A stretch of 11,946 nt of DNA, from contig MFAC01000021.1 of NCBI GenBank assembly GCA_001774455.1, forward strand, positions 1 to 11,946. The letters run 5' to 3'. Every line of letters begins with the position of its first letter. Within the stretch, counting starts at the first letter, position 1. Below are positions 6,536 to 11,946 of this stretch, piece by piece. The notes under the pieces were generated by a model. It was given only the letters and a program-made list of their open reading frames with translations, had not been told where the DNA came from and did not search any database. This DNA comes from Candidatus Campbellbacteria bacterium RIFCSPLOWO2_02_35_12 (GTDB lineage: Bacteria > Patescibacteriota > Minisyncoccia > Phycocordibacterales > UBA2163). The position numbers were made by a program, and so were the translations under genes.

Positions 6536-8224
6536 ATGGTCAGAAGAATATTTAACTTTATACATAAAGAAATAAACGGACTTCATGAAGCGGCGTATTT
6601 ATTGGGAATATTCGCGCTTTTGTCTCAGGCTCTCGCTCTCGCGCGTGATAGACTATTCGCACATTTTTTTGGGGCAGGAGCTATTCTTGATACTTATTAT
6701 ACGGCTTTTAAGATACCCGACATAATATTTGTTTCAACAGCGTCAATGGTATCTATATATATTCTTATTCCTTTTCTTACGGAAAAGTCATCTGTTTCTA
6801 AAAACGCTGAAAGAGATTTTATAAGCGCGATTTTCTCGGCATTTTTTTTGATAATAGTTTTTGTAAGCGCTATAACTTTTGTATTGACGCCGCAGTTTGT
6901 AAAAATATTTTTTCCCGGTTTTATTGATTCTGTTTATCTTAATGATTTGATTTTACTCACCAGAATATTATTGCTTCAGCCGATATTTTTAGGAATTTCA
7001 AATTTATTCGCAAGTATTACGCAAGTTCATCGTAAATTTATATTATACGCTTTAAGTCCGATTTTTTATAATTTTGGAATTATCGCAGGGATAATTTTTT
7101 TATATCCAATTTTTGGTTTTATAGGTTTGGGAATGGGCGTGGTATTTGGAGCTGTTTTTCATCTTGGGATACAATTGCCATTTATAATAAAAGGAGGATT
7201 TTTTCCAAAGATAGCAATTAAAATGATAGTCAGGAAATTAAATGATATAAAAAAAGTTATTTTTCTGTCGCTTCCAAGAACTCTCGCTCTCTCCGCGCAT
7301 CAGATTTCTCTTTTATTATTAATTTCACTGGCATCTGTTATGACGGATGGCTCCATAGCGGTTTTTAGTTTTTCATTTAATCTTCAATCGGTTCCGCTTA
7401 CAATAATCGGTGTTTCATATTCTGTCGCCGCCTTCCCGACACTTGTTAGATTATTTTCAAACGGAGAGAAAGAATATTTTTTAGAACAAATGCTCGCGGC
7501 GGCAAAGCATATAATTTTTTGGTCATTTCCAATCGTAATACTTTTTATAGTTTTACGGGCTCAAATTGTAAGAGTTATTTTAGGGTCCGGAGAATTTGAT
7601 TGGTCTGACACCCGTTTAACCGCCGCTTCGCTCGCGCTTTTTGTAGTTTCACTTGCCGCGCAGGGGCTCGTGCTTCTTTTTGCGCGCGGATATTACGCGG
7701 CGGGCAATACAAAAAAACCATTAATTTTTAATGTAATTGCGGCAATATTGGCTGTTGTTTTTTCTTTTATATTAGTTAAGTTTTTTACCGCAAATGACAC
7801 ATTTCGATATTTTATTGAGGTCTTATTAAGAGTTGAAGATATAGAAGGCACATCTGTTTTAATGCTTCCTTTGGGATATTCTATTGCTATGTTTTTAAAC
7901 GCGATTGCTTTGTGGCTTGCGCTCCAAAGAGATTTTAATTCATTTTCGCAAATTCTTTCAAAAACCTTTTTTCAGAGTATTTCATCTTCAATAATAATGG
8001 GTTTTGTCGCTTATGAATTTTTAACTATATTTGAAAAATTATTTAATATAAATACATTTTGGGGTATTTTTTCGCAAGGATTATTTGCCGGAATTGTAGG
8101 TATTGCAACTGGTGTTTTTATGCTTATTCTTCTTGGGAACAAAGAGGCCGCTGAAGTATGGAAATCTCTTCATTCTAAATTCTGGAAAGCCGACATTGTC
8201 GTGTCGGAACAAGAAGGATTTTAA
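6536..8224 (+). CDS. murJ: MurJ/MviN-family lipid flippase
   Basis: 562 residues and about 14 hydrophobic segments, as in MOP-superfamily lipid II flippases. MurJ signatures: ALARDRLFAHFFGAGAILD (34-52), YYTAFKIPD (54-62), GSGEFD (350-355), and LFARGYYAAGNTKKP (381-395, E. coli-type ARAFYAL-x-DT-x-P). MurJ moves undecaprenyl-linked peptidoglycan precursor across the cytoplasmic membrane. Aligned by eye to the E. coli protein as I recall it, R37 and D52 match R24 and D39. The positions of R18, R52 and R270 hold Q31, F65 and N282. The family call is firm; the exact substrate is not. The start at 6536 gives the expected short basic N-terminus before the first membrane segment. The upstream neighbour is an O-antigen-ligase-like protein, so a glycan other than lipid II is possible. 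No Shine-Dalgarno; a -10 box lies 17 bases upstream of the ATG. Confidence 0.88.
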   Translation: MVRRIFNFIHKEINGLHEAAYLLGIFALLSQALALARDRLFAHFFGAGAILDTYYTAFKIPDIIFVSTASMVSIYILIPFLTEKSSVSKNAERDFISAIFSAFFLIIVFVSAITFVLTPQFVKIFFPGFIDSVYLNDLILLTRILLLQPIFLGISNLFASITQVHRKFILYALSPIFYNFGIIAGIIFLYPIFGFIGLGMGVVFGAVFHLGIQLPFIIKGGFFPKIAIKMIVRKLNDIKKVIFLSLPRTLALSAHQISLLLLISLASVMTDGSIAVFSFSFNLQSVPLTIIGVSYSVAAFPTLVRLFSNGEKEYFLEQMLAAAKHIIFWSFPIVILFIVLRAQIVRVILGSGEFDWSDTRLTAASLALFVVSLAAQGLVLLFARGYYAAGNTKKPLIFNVIAAILAVVFSFILVKFFTANDTFRYFIEVLLRVEDIEGTSVLMLPLGYSIAMFLNAIALWLALQRDFNSFSQILSKTFFQSISSSIIMGFVAYEFLTIFEKLFNINTFWGIFSQGLFAGIVGIATGVFMLILLGNKEAAEVWKSLHSKFWKADIVVSEQEGF

Positions 8225-8228
8225 AACA

Positions 8229-8251
8229 ACAGCGAAGTTCAACCTCGCTGT
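8229..8251 (+). other. Small hairpin after murJ
   Basis: ACAGCGA (8229-8235) pairs with TCGCTGT (8245-8251) around a 9-nt loop, starting 5 bases after the stop codon. There is no T-run, so it is more likely a 3'-end stabiliser than a terminator. The next 105 bases to the terminator at 8357 hold only a short CACC-TT-GGTG palindrome near 8256-8264 and nothing else I recognise. Confidence 0.35.
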
Positions 8252-8356
8252 AATCACCTTGGTGTACACAACAATCTCAGTGTAACACAAGCAAAAAAAG
8301 GAAAAGGTAGATAAGCGAGGAAGCCGCGACGGAATATTTTGTAATTCAAGGTTAAT

Positions 8357-8402
8357 AAAAAAGTACAGATTTTTAGTGATAGCGGATTCTCTGTACTTTT
8401 TT
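8357..8402 (+). terminator. Intrinsic terminator downstream of murJ
   Basis: AAAAAAGTACAGA (8357-8369) pairs with TCTGTACTTTTTT (8390-8402). This is a 13-bp stem around a 20-nt loop, with an A-tract at the front and a T-tract at the end. It can act on both strands. It separates murJ from the mobile element and the lepA promoter. Confidence 0.75.
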
Positions 8403-8436
8403 GTTTCATCTTAAATTACGATTATTCTTTGAATTA

Positions 8437-8546
8437 TCTTGAATTACGAAATGCAAAAATTTACGGTCTATTTGAGCAAAAACATTTAGAAGACAAAGAG
8501 ATTTTGCGACCCGAGGACCTAAATTTTTGTATTTCGTAATTCATAA
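8437..8546. mobile_element. MITE-like element copy C
   Basis: 110 bp with a 102-bp core, 8441-8542, running from GAATTACGAAATGCAAA to TTTGTATTTCGTAATTC. It differs from copy B at six positions. It is flanked by an exact 7-bp direct repeat TGAATTA (8430-8436 and 8547-8553), placed exactly where the geometry of copy B predicts: 4 bases outside the core on each side. One caution is that TGAATTA resembles the element's own tip. It is inserted 53 bp upstream of lepA, between the murJ terminator and the lepA -10 box. No ORF. Confidence 0.85.
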
Positions 8547-8579
8547 TGAATTAGCAAAGTCATAGTTATATTTTTGTGG

Positions 8580-8585
8580 TAATAT
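8580..8585 (+). promoter_or_regulatory. -10 box close to the lepA start codon
   Basis: TAATAT within TTTGTGGTAATATAG, 14 bases before the ATG at 8600. The predicted transcript start is near 8592, leaving a leader of under 10 bases. The 3' edge of mobile element copy C is about 34 bases upstream, so the -35 zone lies just outside the element. Confidence 0.45.
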
Positions 8586-8599
8586 AGAAGCATATATAT

Positions 8600-10393
8600 A
8601 TGGAAAATATACGAAATTTTAGTATCATAGCTCATATTGACCATGGAAAATCCACGCTTGCCGACAGAATGCTTGAAATAACAGGCACGGTAGAAAAACG
8701 AAAAATGAAAGAGCAAATGCTTGACCAAATGGAGCTTGAGCGAGAGAGGGGAATCACTATAAAAATGCAGCCAGTGCGAATGGAATATAAAATAGCGGGA
8801 AATGACAAAAAATATATTTTAAATCTTATAGACACACCGGGCCATATAGATTTTTCTTATGAAGTTTCGCGGGCTCTTAAAGCTGTTGAGGGCGCGATTT
8901 TGCTTGTGGACGCAACGCAAGGCGCGCAGGCACAAACACTCACAACTCTTTCTATGGCGCGTGATTTAGGGTTAAAAATTATTCCTGTTTTGAATAAGAT
9001 TGATTCTCCTTTGGCGAGAGTAGACGAAACAAGAGATGAGATTGCGAAAATATTAAAATGTTCCAAAGAAGAAGTTTTTAAAGTTTCCGGAAAAACAGGC
9101 GAAGGAGTGGAAGAACTATTAAAAGAAGTGATAAAAAAAATTCCGTCACCCAAAAGAGAATTATTGTCAGATAAAGAATTCAGAGGTCTTATTTTTGATT
9201 TTCAATATTCAAACCACAAAGGAATTATTGTTTTTACGCGTGTTTTTGACGGAAAAGTATCTAAAAACACCCAACTTATATTTTCCGCAGCTAAAGAAAA
9301 ATTTACATCTCTTGAAATAGGCATATTTTCGCCCGAAGCGGTCCCCAAGCAAGTGCTTCAAGCAGGAGAGATTGGCTATATTGTTACCGGAATAAAAAAG
9401 CCGGGTATTGCGTCGGTCGGCGACACCGTGCAATTTGCAAGCAGTAATGTAAAACCGCTGGGCGGGTATATGAAGCCAAGTTCTGTCGTATGGGCATCTG
9501 TGTATCCTGAGAGTCAGGATGATTTTACAGACCTCTCGCGCGCGCTTTCTCGCCTCCAACTTTCTGATTCATCTCTCTCATACGAAGAAGAATTATCAGG
9601 GCTTTTGGGAAGAGGATTTAGAATTGGTTTTTTAGGCACGCTTCATATGGAGATTTTTGTGGAGCGATTACACAGAGAATTTGCAGTGGATGTAATAGTT
9701 ACAACGCCAAGCATTTCATATGATATAAAATTAAAAGGAGGAAAAATCAAGAAAATATATTCACCATCTCTTTTTCCTGATTTTGGAGACATAGAACAAA
9801 TTAAAGAACCATGGGTTAACATTGAAATTATTACGCCAAATAATTATATGAATTCAATACTTCAGCTTCTGTTTGAACATGAAGCGGAAGTGGGAGATTC
9901 AGACACATTTGGTGAAGGAAGAATAAAAATATATTCGCAACTTCCTTTGAGAGAATTAATGCGCGGTTTTTTTGATAAATTAAAAAGTATTTCCGCTGGA
10001 TACGCTTCAATATCTTATAAAATCGGAGACATGAGAGATGCGGTTGTTGCGCGGCTTGATATGCTTGTAGCGGAAGAGTTGGTGCCGGCGTTCACAAAAA
10101 TCGTATCTAAAAAACGTATTGAAGAAGAAGCGCGGATATCCGTGGAAAAGCTGTATAAAATACTTCCAAGACAAATGTTTGCCGCTAAGATTCAGGCAAA
10201 AGCGTTAGGACGAATAATCTCTTCCAAGACGCTTTCCGCGCTTAAAAAAGATGTTACGGGACATCTTTACGGCGGTGATATAACCAGAAAGATGAAACTT
10301 CGTGAAAAGCAGAAAAAAGGTAAGAAAAAAATGAAAGAAAGAGGGAAAGTAAATATTCCGCAGGAGATTTTTTTTAAGATGATGAAAGGATAA
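8600..10393 (+). CDS. lepA: Elongation factor 4 (LepA), ribosome-associated GTPase
   Basis: 597 residues, the normal length for the family. LepA binds the ribosome like EF-G and acts in initiation, back-translocation or ribosome biogenesis. GTPase motifs: AHIDHGKST (11-19, P-loop), RGITI switch I near residue 50, DTPGH (78-82, catalytic H82) and NKID (132-135), followed by a G5 SGKTGEG. EF-G-like domains II, III and V follow; domain IV is absent, as expected for LepA. The C-terminal LepA-specific domain is intact and ends in a Lys-rich KKGKKKMKERGKVNIPQE segment, resembling the GKKRMKQVGNVxIPQEAF tail of other LepA proteins. No Shine-Dalgarno; a -10 box sits 14 bases before the ATG. It converges with a small minus-strand ORF, with only three bases between their stop codons. 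No terminator is obvious right after it. Confidence 0.97.
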   Translation: MENIRNFSIIAHIDHGKSTLADRMLEITGTVEKRKMKEQMLDQMELERERGITIKMQPVRMEYKIAGNDKKYILNLIDTPGHIDFSYEVSRALKAVEGAILLVDATQGAQAQTLTTLSMARDLGLKIIPVLNKIDSPLARVDETRDEIAKILKCSKEEVFKVSGKTGEGVEELLKEVIKKIPSPKRELLSDKEFRGLIFDFQYSNHKGIIVFTRVFDGKVSKNTQLIFSAAKEKFTSLEIGIFSPEAVPKQVLQAGEIGYIVTGIKKPGIASVGDTVQFASSNVKPLGGYMKPSSVVWASVYPESQDDFTDLSRALSRLQLSDSSLSYEEELSGLLGRGFRIGFLGTLHMEIFVERLHREFAVDVIVTTPSISYDIKLKGGKIKKIYSPSLFPDFGDIEQIKEPWVNIEIITPNNYMNSILQLLFEHEAEVGDSDTFGEGRIKIYSQLPLRELMRGFFDKLKSISAGYASISYKIGDMRDAVVARLDMLVAEELVPAFTKIVSKKRIEEEARISVEKLYKILPRQMFAAKIQAKALGRIISSKTLSALKKDVTGHLYGGDITRKMKLREKQKKGKKKMKERGKVNIPQEIFFKMMKG

Positions 10394-10396
10394 ATA

Positions 10397-10516
10397 TCAA
10401 TATGCCGCGGTGTTTAGTATCGGAGCGTAAAGCATTATCATACTGATTATGATTAAAATACCGAGCACTACTGATAGATATTTGACAGCTTTTTGAGTTT
10501 TTTTATGAAATAACAT
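10397..10516 (-). CDS. 39-residue single-pass membrane miniprotein, function unknown
   Basis: Minus-strand ORF, ATG at 10516-10514, TGA at 10399-10397. It begins MLFHKKTQKAVKYLSVVLGI, followed by a run of I, L, M and a short APILNTAAY tail. This is a basic amphipathic head (K5, K6, K9, K12) and one membrane span (about residues 14-31), a layout that makes sense as a protein with positive-inside topology. A perfect TATAAT on the minus strand (10532-10527) lies 10 bases before the ATG, the same short spacing seen for several genes here. No in-frame ATG lies further upstream; an in-frame stop occurs 9 codons back. I have an impression of similar short basic-plus-TM proteins in Parcubacteria annotations but cannot cite one. 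It is tail to tail with lepA. It could be chance, since 40 codons is short. Confidence 0.5.
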   Translation of the reverse strand: MLFHKKTQKAVKYLSVVLGILIIISMIMLYAPILNTAAY

Positions 10517-10526
10517 AATATAATAA

Positions 10527-10532
10527 ATTATA
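10527..10532 (-). promoter_or_regulatory. -10 box for the minus-strand miniprotein
   Basis: Reads TATAAT on the minus strand, 10 bases from the ATG, giving a nearly leaderless transcript. AT-rich background limits confidence. Confidence 0.35.
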
Positions 10533-10551
10533 TGAATAGTAAATTAAGTAT

Positions 10552-10605
10552 TGTGAATATAATAATAATTATCGCTTATATCAAAAAATAATCTTATAAT
10601 TCACA
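10552..10605. repeat. Imperfect inverted repeat in an AT-rich spacer
   Basis: TGTGAAT (10552-10558) and ATTCACA (10599-10605) are perfect arms, with further partial A/T pairing inside. The outer GTGAAT matches the tip of mobile element copy B, but the rest of that element is absent. The spacer 10533-10741 otherwise shows only low-complexity AT DNA and a weak TATATT box (10720-10725) before the next gene. Confidence 0.3.
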
Positions 10606-10719
10606 GAACATAAGATACCATACTATCATTTATAATATTCTATAAAATAATAAATTGCAAATAAGGACAACACTTTATATAATTTGTTTGAATTGTTAAA
10701 CTAATTCATAATTTTAATT

Positions 10720-10725
10720 TATATT
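10720..10725 (+). promoter_or_regulatory. Possible -10 box of the FtsB/DivIC-like gene
   Basis: TATATT, 16 bases before the ATG at 10742. There is no -35 and the background is highly AT-rich, so it is listed mainly because the spacing matches the other starts in this window. Confidence 0.3.
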
Positions 10726-10741
10726 TTACCGCAAATTTATT

Positions 10742-11113
10742 ATGGATTTTCATGAAAAAAGAAAATTTAAGAGATTACTTTACTCAAAACTATCTTTAAT
10801 AATATTAGCGCTTATTGTTATTAAGCTTTCTTTTAGCGTATTTGATATGTATAAGAAAGAAAGAGATACAAGATTGAAAAGAATAGAGCAAAAAAATATA
10901 TTATACGAGTTTAAAAAAAGAGAAAAAGATTTGAGTGATGAAATCAAACGGTTAAGCTCGGAGAAAGGCATTGAAGAAGAAATAAGAAGCAAATTTGAAG
11001 TTGGTAAGAAAGGTGAAAGTGTTGTTTTAATTATAGATAATCCTGAAGAGGAAAATATAAAAAATAATATCGCGGAAAAAAGTTTTTGGCAAAGATTAAA
11101 AGATTTATTTTAA
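10742..11113 (+). CDS. Septum formation initiator family protein (FtsB/DivIC-like)
   Basis: 123 residues. The first 16 residues are basic and cytoplasmic, residues about 17-34 are a single membrane span, and residues about 38-75 are a charged heptad-like coiled coil. A GIEEEIRSKFEVGKKGESVV block (76-95) follows, the conserved post-coil motif of FtsB/DivIC (short helix with E-x-x-A/I-R, then a pattern around G-E). In model bacteria these bitopic proteins form a trimer with FtsL and FtsQ/DivIB and help activate septal peptidoglycan synthesis. The C-terminal tail (about 100-123) is charged and ends in WQRLKDLF. The family call rests on architecture and the post-coil motif rather than strong identity. 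No Shine-Dalgarno. tRNA-Gly begins 4 bases after the stop codon and is probably co-transcribed. Confidence 0.75.
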   Translation: MDFHEKRKFKRLLYSKLSLIILALIVIKLSFSVFDMYKKERDTRLKRIEQKNILYEFKKREKDLSDEIKRLSSEKGIEEEIRSKFEVGKKGESVVLIIDNPEEENIKNNIAEKSFWQRLKDLF

Positions 11114-11117
11114 TAAT

Positions 11118-11188
11118 GCGAGATTAGTTTAGTGGCAGAACAGATGCTTCCCAAGCATCAGACAGGAGTTCAATTCTCCTATCTCGCA
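11118..11188 (+). tRNA. tRNA-Gly, anticodon CCC
   Basis: 71 nt without encoded CCA. Acceptor GCGAGAT (11118-11124) pairs with ATCTCGC (11181-11187), with discriminator A at 11188. The D stem is GTTT/GAAC, the anticodon arm is GATGC-TTCCCAA-GCATC, and the T arm is AGGAG-TTCAATT-CTCCT. Loop position 34-36 is CCC, reading GGG. It starts 4 bases after the FtsB-like gene. Confidence 0.95.
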
Positions 11189-11240
11189 TATAGAAATAGA
11201 ATTTAAATATTTTGAAACAATTTTACGCGTTTGACACATA

Positions 11241-11249
11241 TGTTATAAT
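11241..11249 (+). promoter_or_regulatory. Extended -10 promoter upstream of the glutaredoxin gene
   Basis: TGTTATAAT, the same extended -10 as rnpB, within a shared 12-mer TATGTTATAATA. It would give a leader of about 74 bases before the ATG at 11330. A second box, TATAAA (11316-11321), lies 8 bases from the ATG and could give a leaderless start instead. Confidence 0.55.
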
Positions 11250-11329
11250 AAATATATTAAATTAATTAATAGATATAAACCCTGTTAAATATTAATTTCA
11301 ATATGTAATAGTGGTTATAAAAAAATAAT

Positions 11330-11593
11330 ATGGAAAATATAAAAGAGACATCAGGCGGAGCAAAAAATATAGTTATTTACAGCACGCCAACTTGTCATTT
11401 TTGCCAGATGGCAAAAGAGTTTTTTAAGGAAAAGGGGATTGAATATACAAATTATGATGTATCAGAGGATATGGAAAAACGGAAAGAGATGATAGAGAAA
11501 AGCGGACAAATGGGTGTTCCCGTTATTTTTATAGATAATGAAATGATGATAGGTTTTGACAGAGATAAGATTTTAAGCGCGCTTGGCATATAA
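11330..11593 (+). CDS. Glutaredoxin-like (NrdH/YruB-type) redox protein
   Basis: 87 residues with a complete thioredoxin-fold glutaredoxin pattern. A first strand, NIVIYST, leads to the active site CHFC (C22-H-F-C25) at the start of a helix. A GVPVIFID strand carries the cis-proline P64, followed by GF (75-76) in the position of the family's GG/GF turn. Such proteins reduce disulfides with their CxxC pair; NrdH-type members feed electrons to ribonucleotide reductases. The first 12 residues are a short extension before the fold; starting at the ATG at 11330 keeps it, and no better internal start is seen. It lies far from the reductase at 700, so a donor role is inference. A hairpin follows at 11625. 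No Shine-Dalgarno. Confidence 0.88.
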   Translation: MENIKETSGGAKNIVIYSTPTCHFCQMAKEFFKEKGIEYTNYDVSEDMEKRKEMIEKSGQMGVPVIFIDNEMMIGFDRDKILSALGI

Positions 11594-11624
11594 ATAAAAT
11601 TTAATTGAAAAATAATTTAAAATA

Positions 11625-11659
11625 AATACACGCGATTGTTTATGGCGATTGCGTGTATT
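11625..11659 (+). terminator. Hairpin after the glutaredoxin gene, probable terminator
   Basis: AATACACGC (11625-11633) pairs with GCGTGTATT (11651-11659). The inner GATTG/CGATT extends the stem with two G-U pairs around a 7-nt loop. The following ATTATTTG is T-rich but not a clean T-run, so termination is likely rather than certain. Confidence 0.5.
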
Positions 11660-11684
11660 ATTTGATAATATTATTCGCAACAAT

Positions 11685-11759
11685 GCTCTTGTAGTTCAAC
11701 GGATAGAACAGTCCCGTCCTAAGGGACTAATGTAGGTTCAATTCCTGCCAAGAGCACCA
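11685..11759 (+). tRNA. tRNA-Arg, anticodon CCT
   Basis: Acceptor GCTCTTG (11685-11691) pairs with CAAGAGC (11749-11755), followed by discriminator A (11756) and CCA (11757-11759). The D stem is GTTC/GAAC, the anticodon arm is GTCCC-GTCCTAA-GGGAC, and the T arm is GTAGG-TTCAATT-CCTGC. Anticodon CCT reads AGG. The CCA is in the DNA but also forms the base of the next hairpin, so whether it is used as the encoded tail is uncertain; tRNA-Gly in this window has none. Confidence 0.95.
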
Positions 11760-11806
11760 AAACAGAACTCAACAGCTTTGAAAAAGCCGTTGAGTTCTGT
11801 TTTGGT
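11756..11806. terminator. Long hairpin directly abutting tRNA-Arg, probably a bidirectional terminator
   Basis: 11756-11773 pairs perfectly with 11789-11806 (18 bp), then one A-C mismatch, then GCTTT/AAAGC with a GAA loop. The AAAA and TTTT runs near the base (11759-11762 and 11800-11803) give terminator character on both strands. The stem begins at the discriminator base and CCA of the tRNA. A possible minus-strand reading frame ends just beyond it at 11811. Confidence 0.75.
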
Positions 11807-11810
11807 ATCT

Positions 11811-11946
11811 CTATTGTACCAAGCTCGCACCTATTTCCAAAACAAATGATGTCACACGCTCCGCATGCGTGGTGAAGCGAAACTGAAGCGTACGCTCGGA
11901 GAAAGCCCCACGCACTGGCGAGTACGCCAGCAACCCAGAAAGAAAA
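11811..11946 (-). CDS. Possible C-terminal end of a minus-strand gene, runs off the window
   Basis: Minus-strand frame open from 11946 to a TAG at 11813-11811, 44 codons visible, ending RFTTHAERVTSFVLEIGAS followed by LVQ. I do not recognise a family. In favour: the stop sits five bases from a bidirectional hairpin, and the DNA here is far richer in G and C than the neighbours. Against: in this GC-rich stretch other frames are also open (one more on the minus strand, and a plus-strand frame from the ATG at 11865), so openness proves little. The segment also contains several short palindromes (AGCGTACGCT at 11887-11896; CTGGCG-AGTA-CGCCAG at 11915-11930), so it might be structured RNA or a foreign junction instead. 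Confidence 0.3.
   Translation of the reverse strand, partial: FLSGLLAYSPVRGAFSERTLQFRFTTHAERVTSFVLEIGASLVQ

Noticed and set aside
6489..6575. 28-codon plus-strand ORF (starts MEKIIKNLYT) overlapping the murJ start
   Set aside because: Out of frame with murJ, overlaps its first 40 bases, AT-rich chance composition, and the -10 box of murJ lies inside it.
8103..8290. Overlapping ORFs on both strands across the murJ 3' end
   Set aside because: They are frame shadows of the conserved murJ C-terminus and the short hairpin region; no domain or plausible start context.
9209..9559. 116-codon minus-strand ORF within lepA
   Set aside because: Antisense shadow of a well-conserved gene; composition rich in Cys, Arg and Tyr with no recognisable features.
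10532..10591. 19-codon ORF starting MNSKLSIVN, whose first 20 bases match 19 of 20 at the DUF192 gene start (39-58)
   Set aside because: Similarity stops after 20 AT-rich bases and the ORF is only isoleucine-rich low complexity; probably coincidence.
11231..11249. Perfect TTGACA before TATAAT upstream of the glutaredoxin gene
   Set aside because: The spacer is only 7 bp, far from the 16-18 bp needed for a -35/-10 pair; the extended -10 is the better explanation.
11718..11946. Longer minus-strand open frame running through the hairpin and tRNA-Arg
   Set aside because: Its C-terminal part (ending LAGIEPTLVP) is antisense tRNA sequence, a well-known source of spurious ORFs.

Overview
The window looks like a piece of chromosome from an ultra-small Patescibacteria (Candidate Phyla Radiation) bacterium, most likely a Parcubacteria relative. 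This placement is inferred from gene content and style, not from a marker phylogeny. The DNA is AT-rich. Proteins have family-typical but divergent sequences. Intergenic spacers are short, and no start codon has a recognisable Shine-Dalgarno sequence. The gene set is a housekeeping set in an order I associate with Parcubacteria: an O-antigen-ligase/TPR membrane protein next to a MurJ homologue, a B12-dependent ribonucleotide reductase, LepA, an FtsB/DivIC-like protein followed by a tRNA, and rnpB.

Layout from left to right: a membrane-anchored DUF192 protein (40-531); a spacer with a DnaA-box match and a -10 box; a class II ribonucleotide reductase with an ATP-cone (700-3078); rnpB with its own extended -10 promoter and a strong terminator (3214-3668); a nested pair of short non-coding mobile elements (3712-3938); a multi-pass O-antigen-ligase-like protein with C-terminal TPRs (3987-6401); a MurJ/MviN-family flippase (6536-8224); a spacer with a terminator and a third copy of the mobile element (8357-8546); lepA (8600-10393); a 39-residue membrane miniprotein on the minus strand, tail to tail with lepA (10397-10516); an FtsB/DivIC-like protein (10742-11113) and tRNA-Gly(CCC); a glutaredoxin-like protein (11330-11593); tRNA-Arg(CCT) followed by a near-perfect long hairpin; and a GC-richer tail that may hold the end of a minus-strand gene.

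How the parts may work together: the reductase and the small CxxC redoxin are a plausible enzyme/electron-donor pair for dNTP synthesis. The ligase-like protein, the flippase and the FtsB-like protein all concern the cell envelope and division. LepA, RNase P RNA and the two tRNAs belong to translation.

The strongest unexplained structure is the family of about 110-bp, hairpin-forming, MITE-like elements. One copy sits inside another. Removing the inner copy plus one 7-bp duplication restores an element core of exactly 102 bp, the same length as the other two copies. This defines element ends and target-site duplication from the window alone. Other points worth following are the apparent leaderless gene starts, the loss of three of four key arginines in the MurJ homologue, the small membrane protein beside lepA, a 44-nt insertion in RNase P RNA, and the compositionally odd right edge. 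I see no CRISPR array, defence island, prophage or complete transposase gene.
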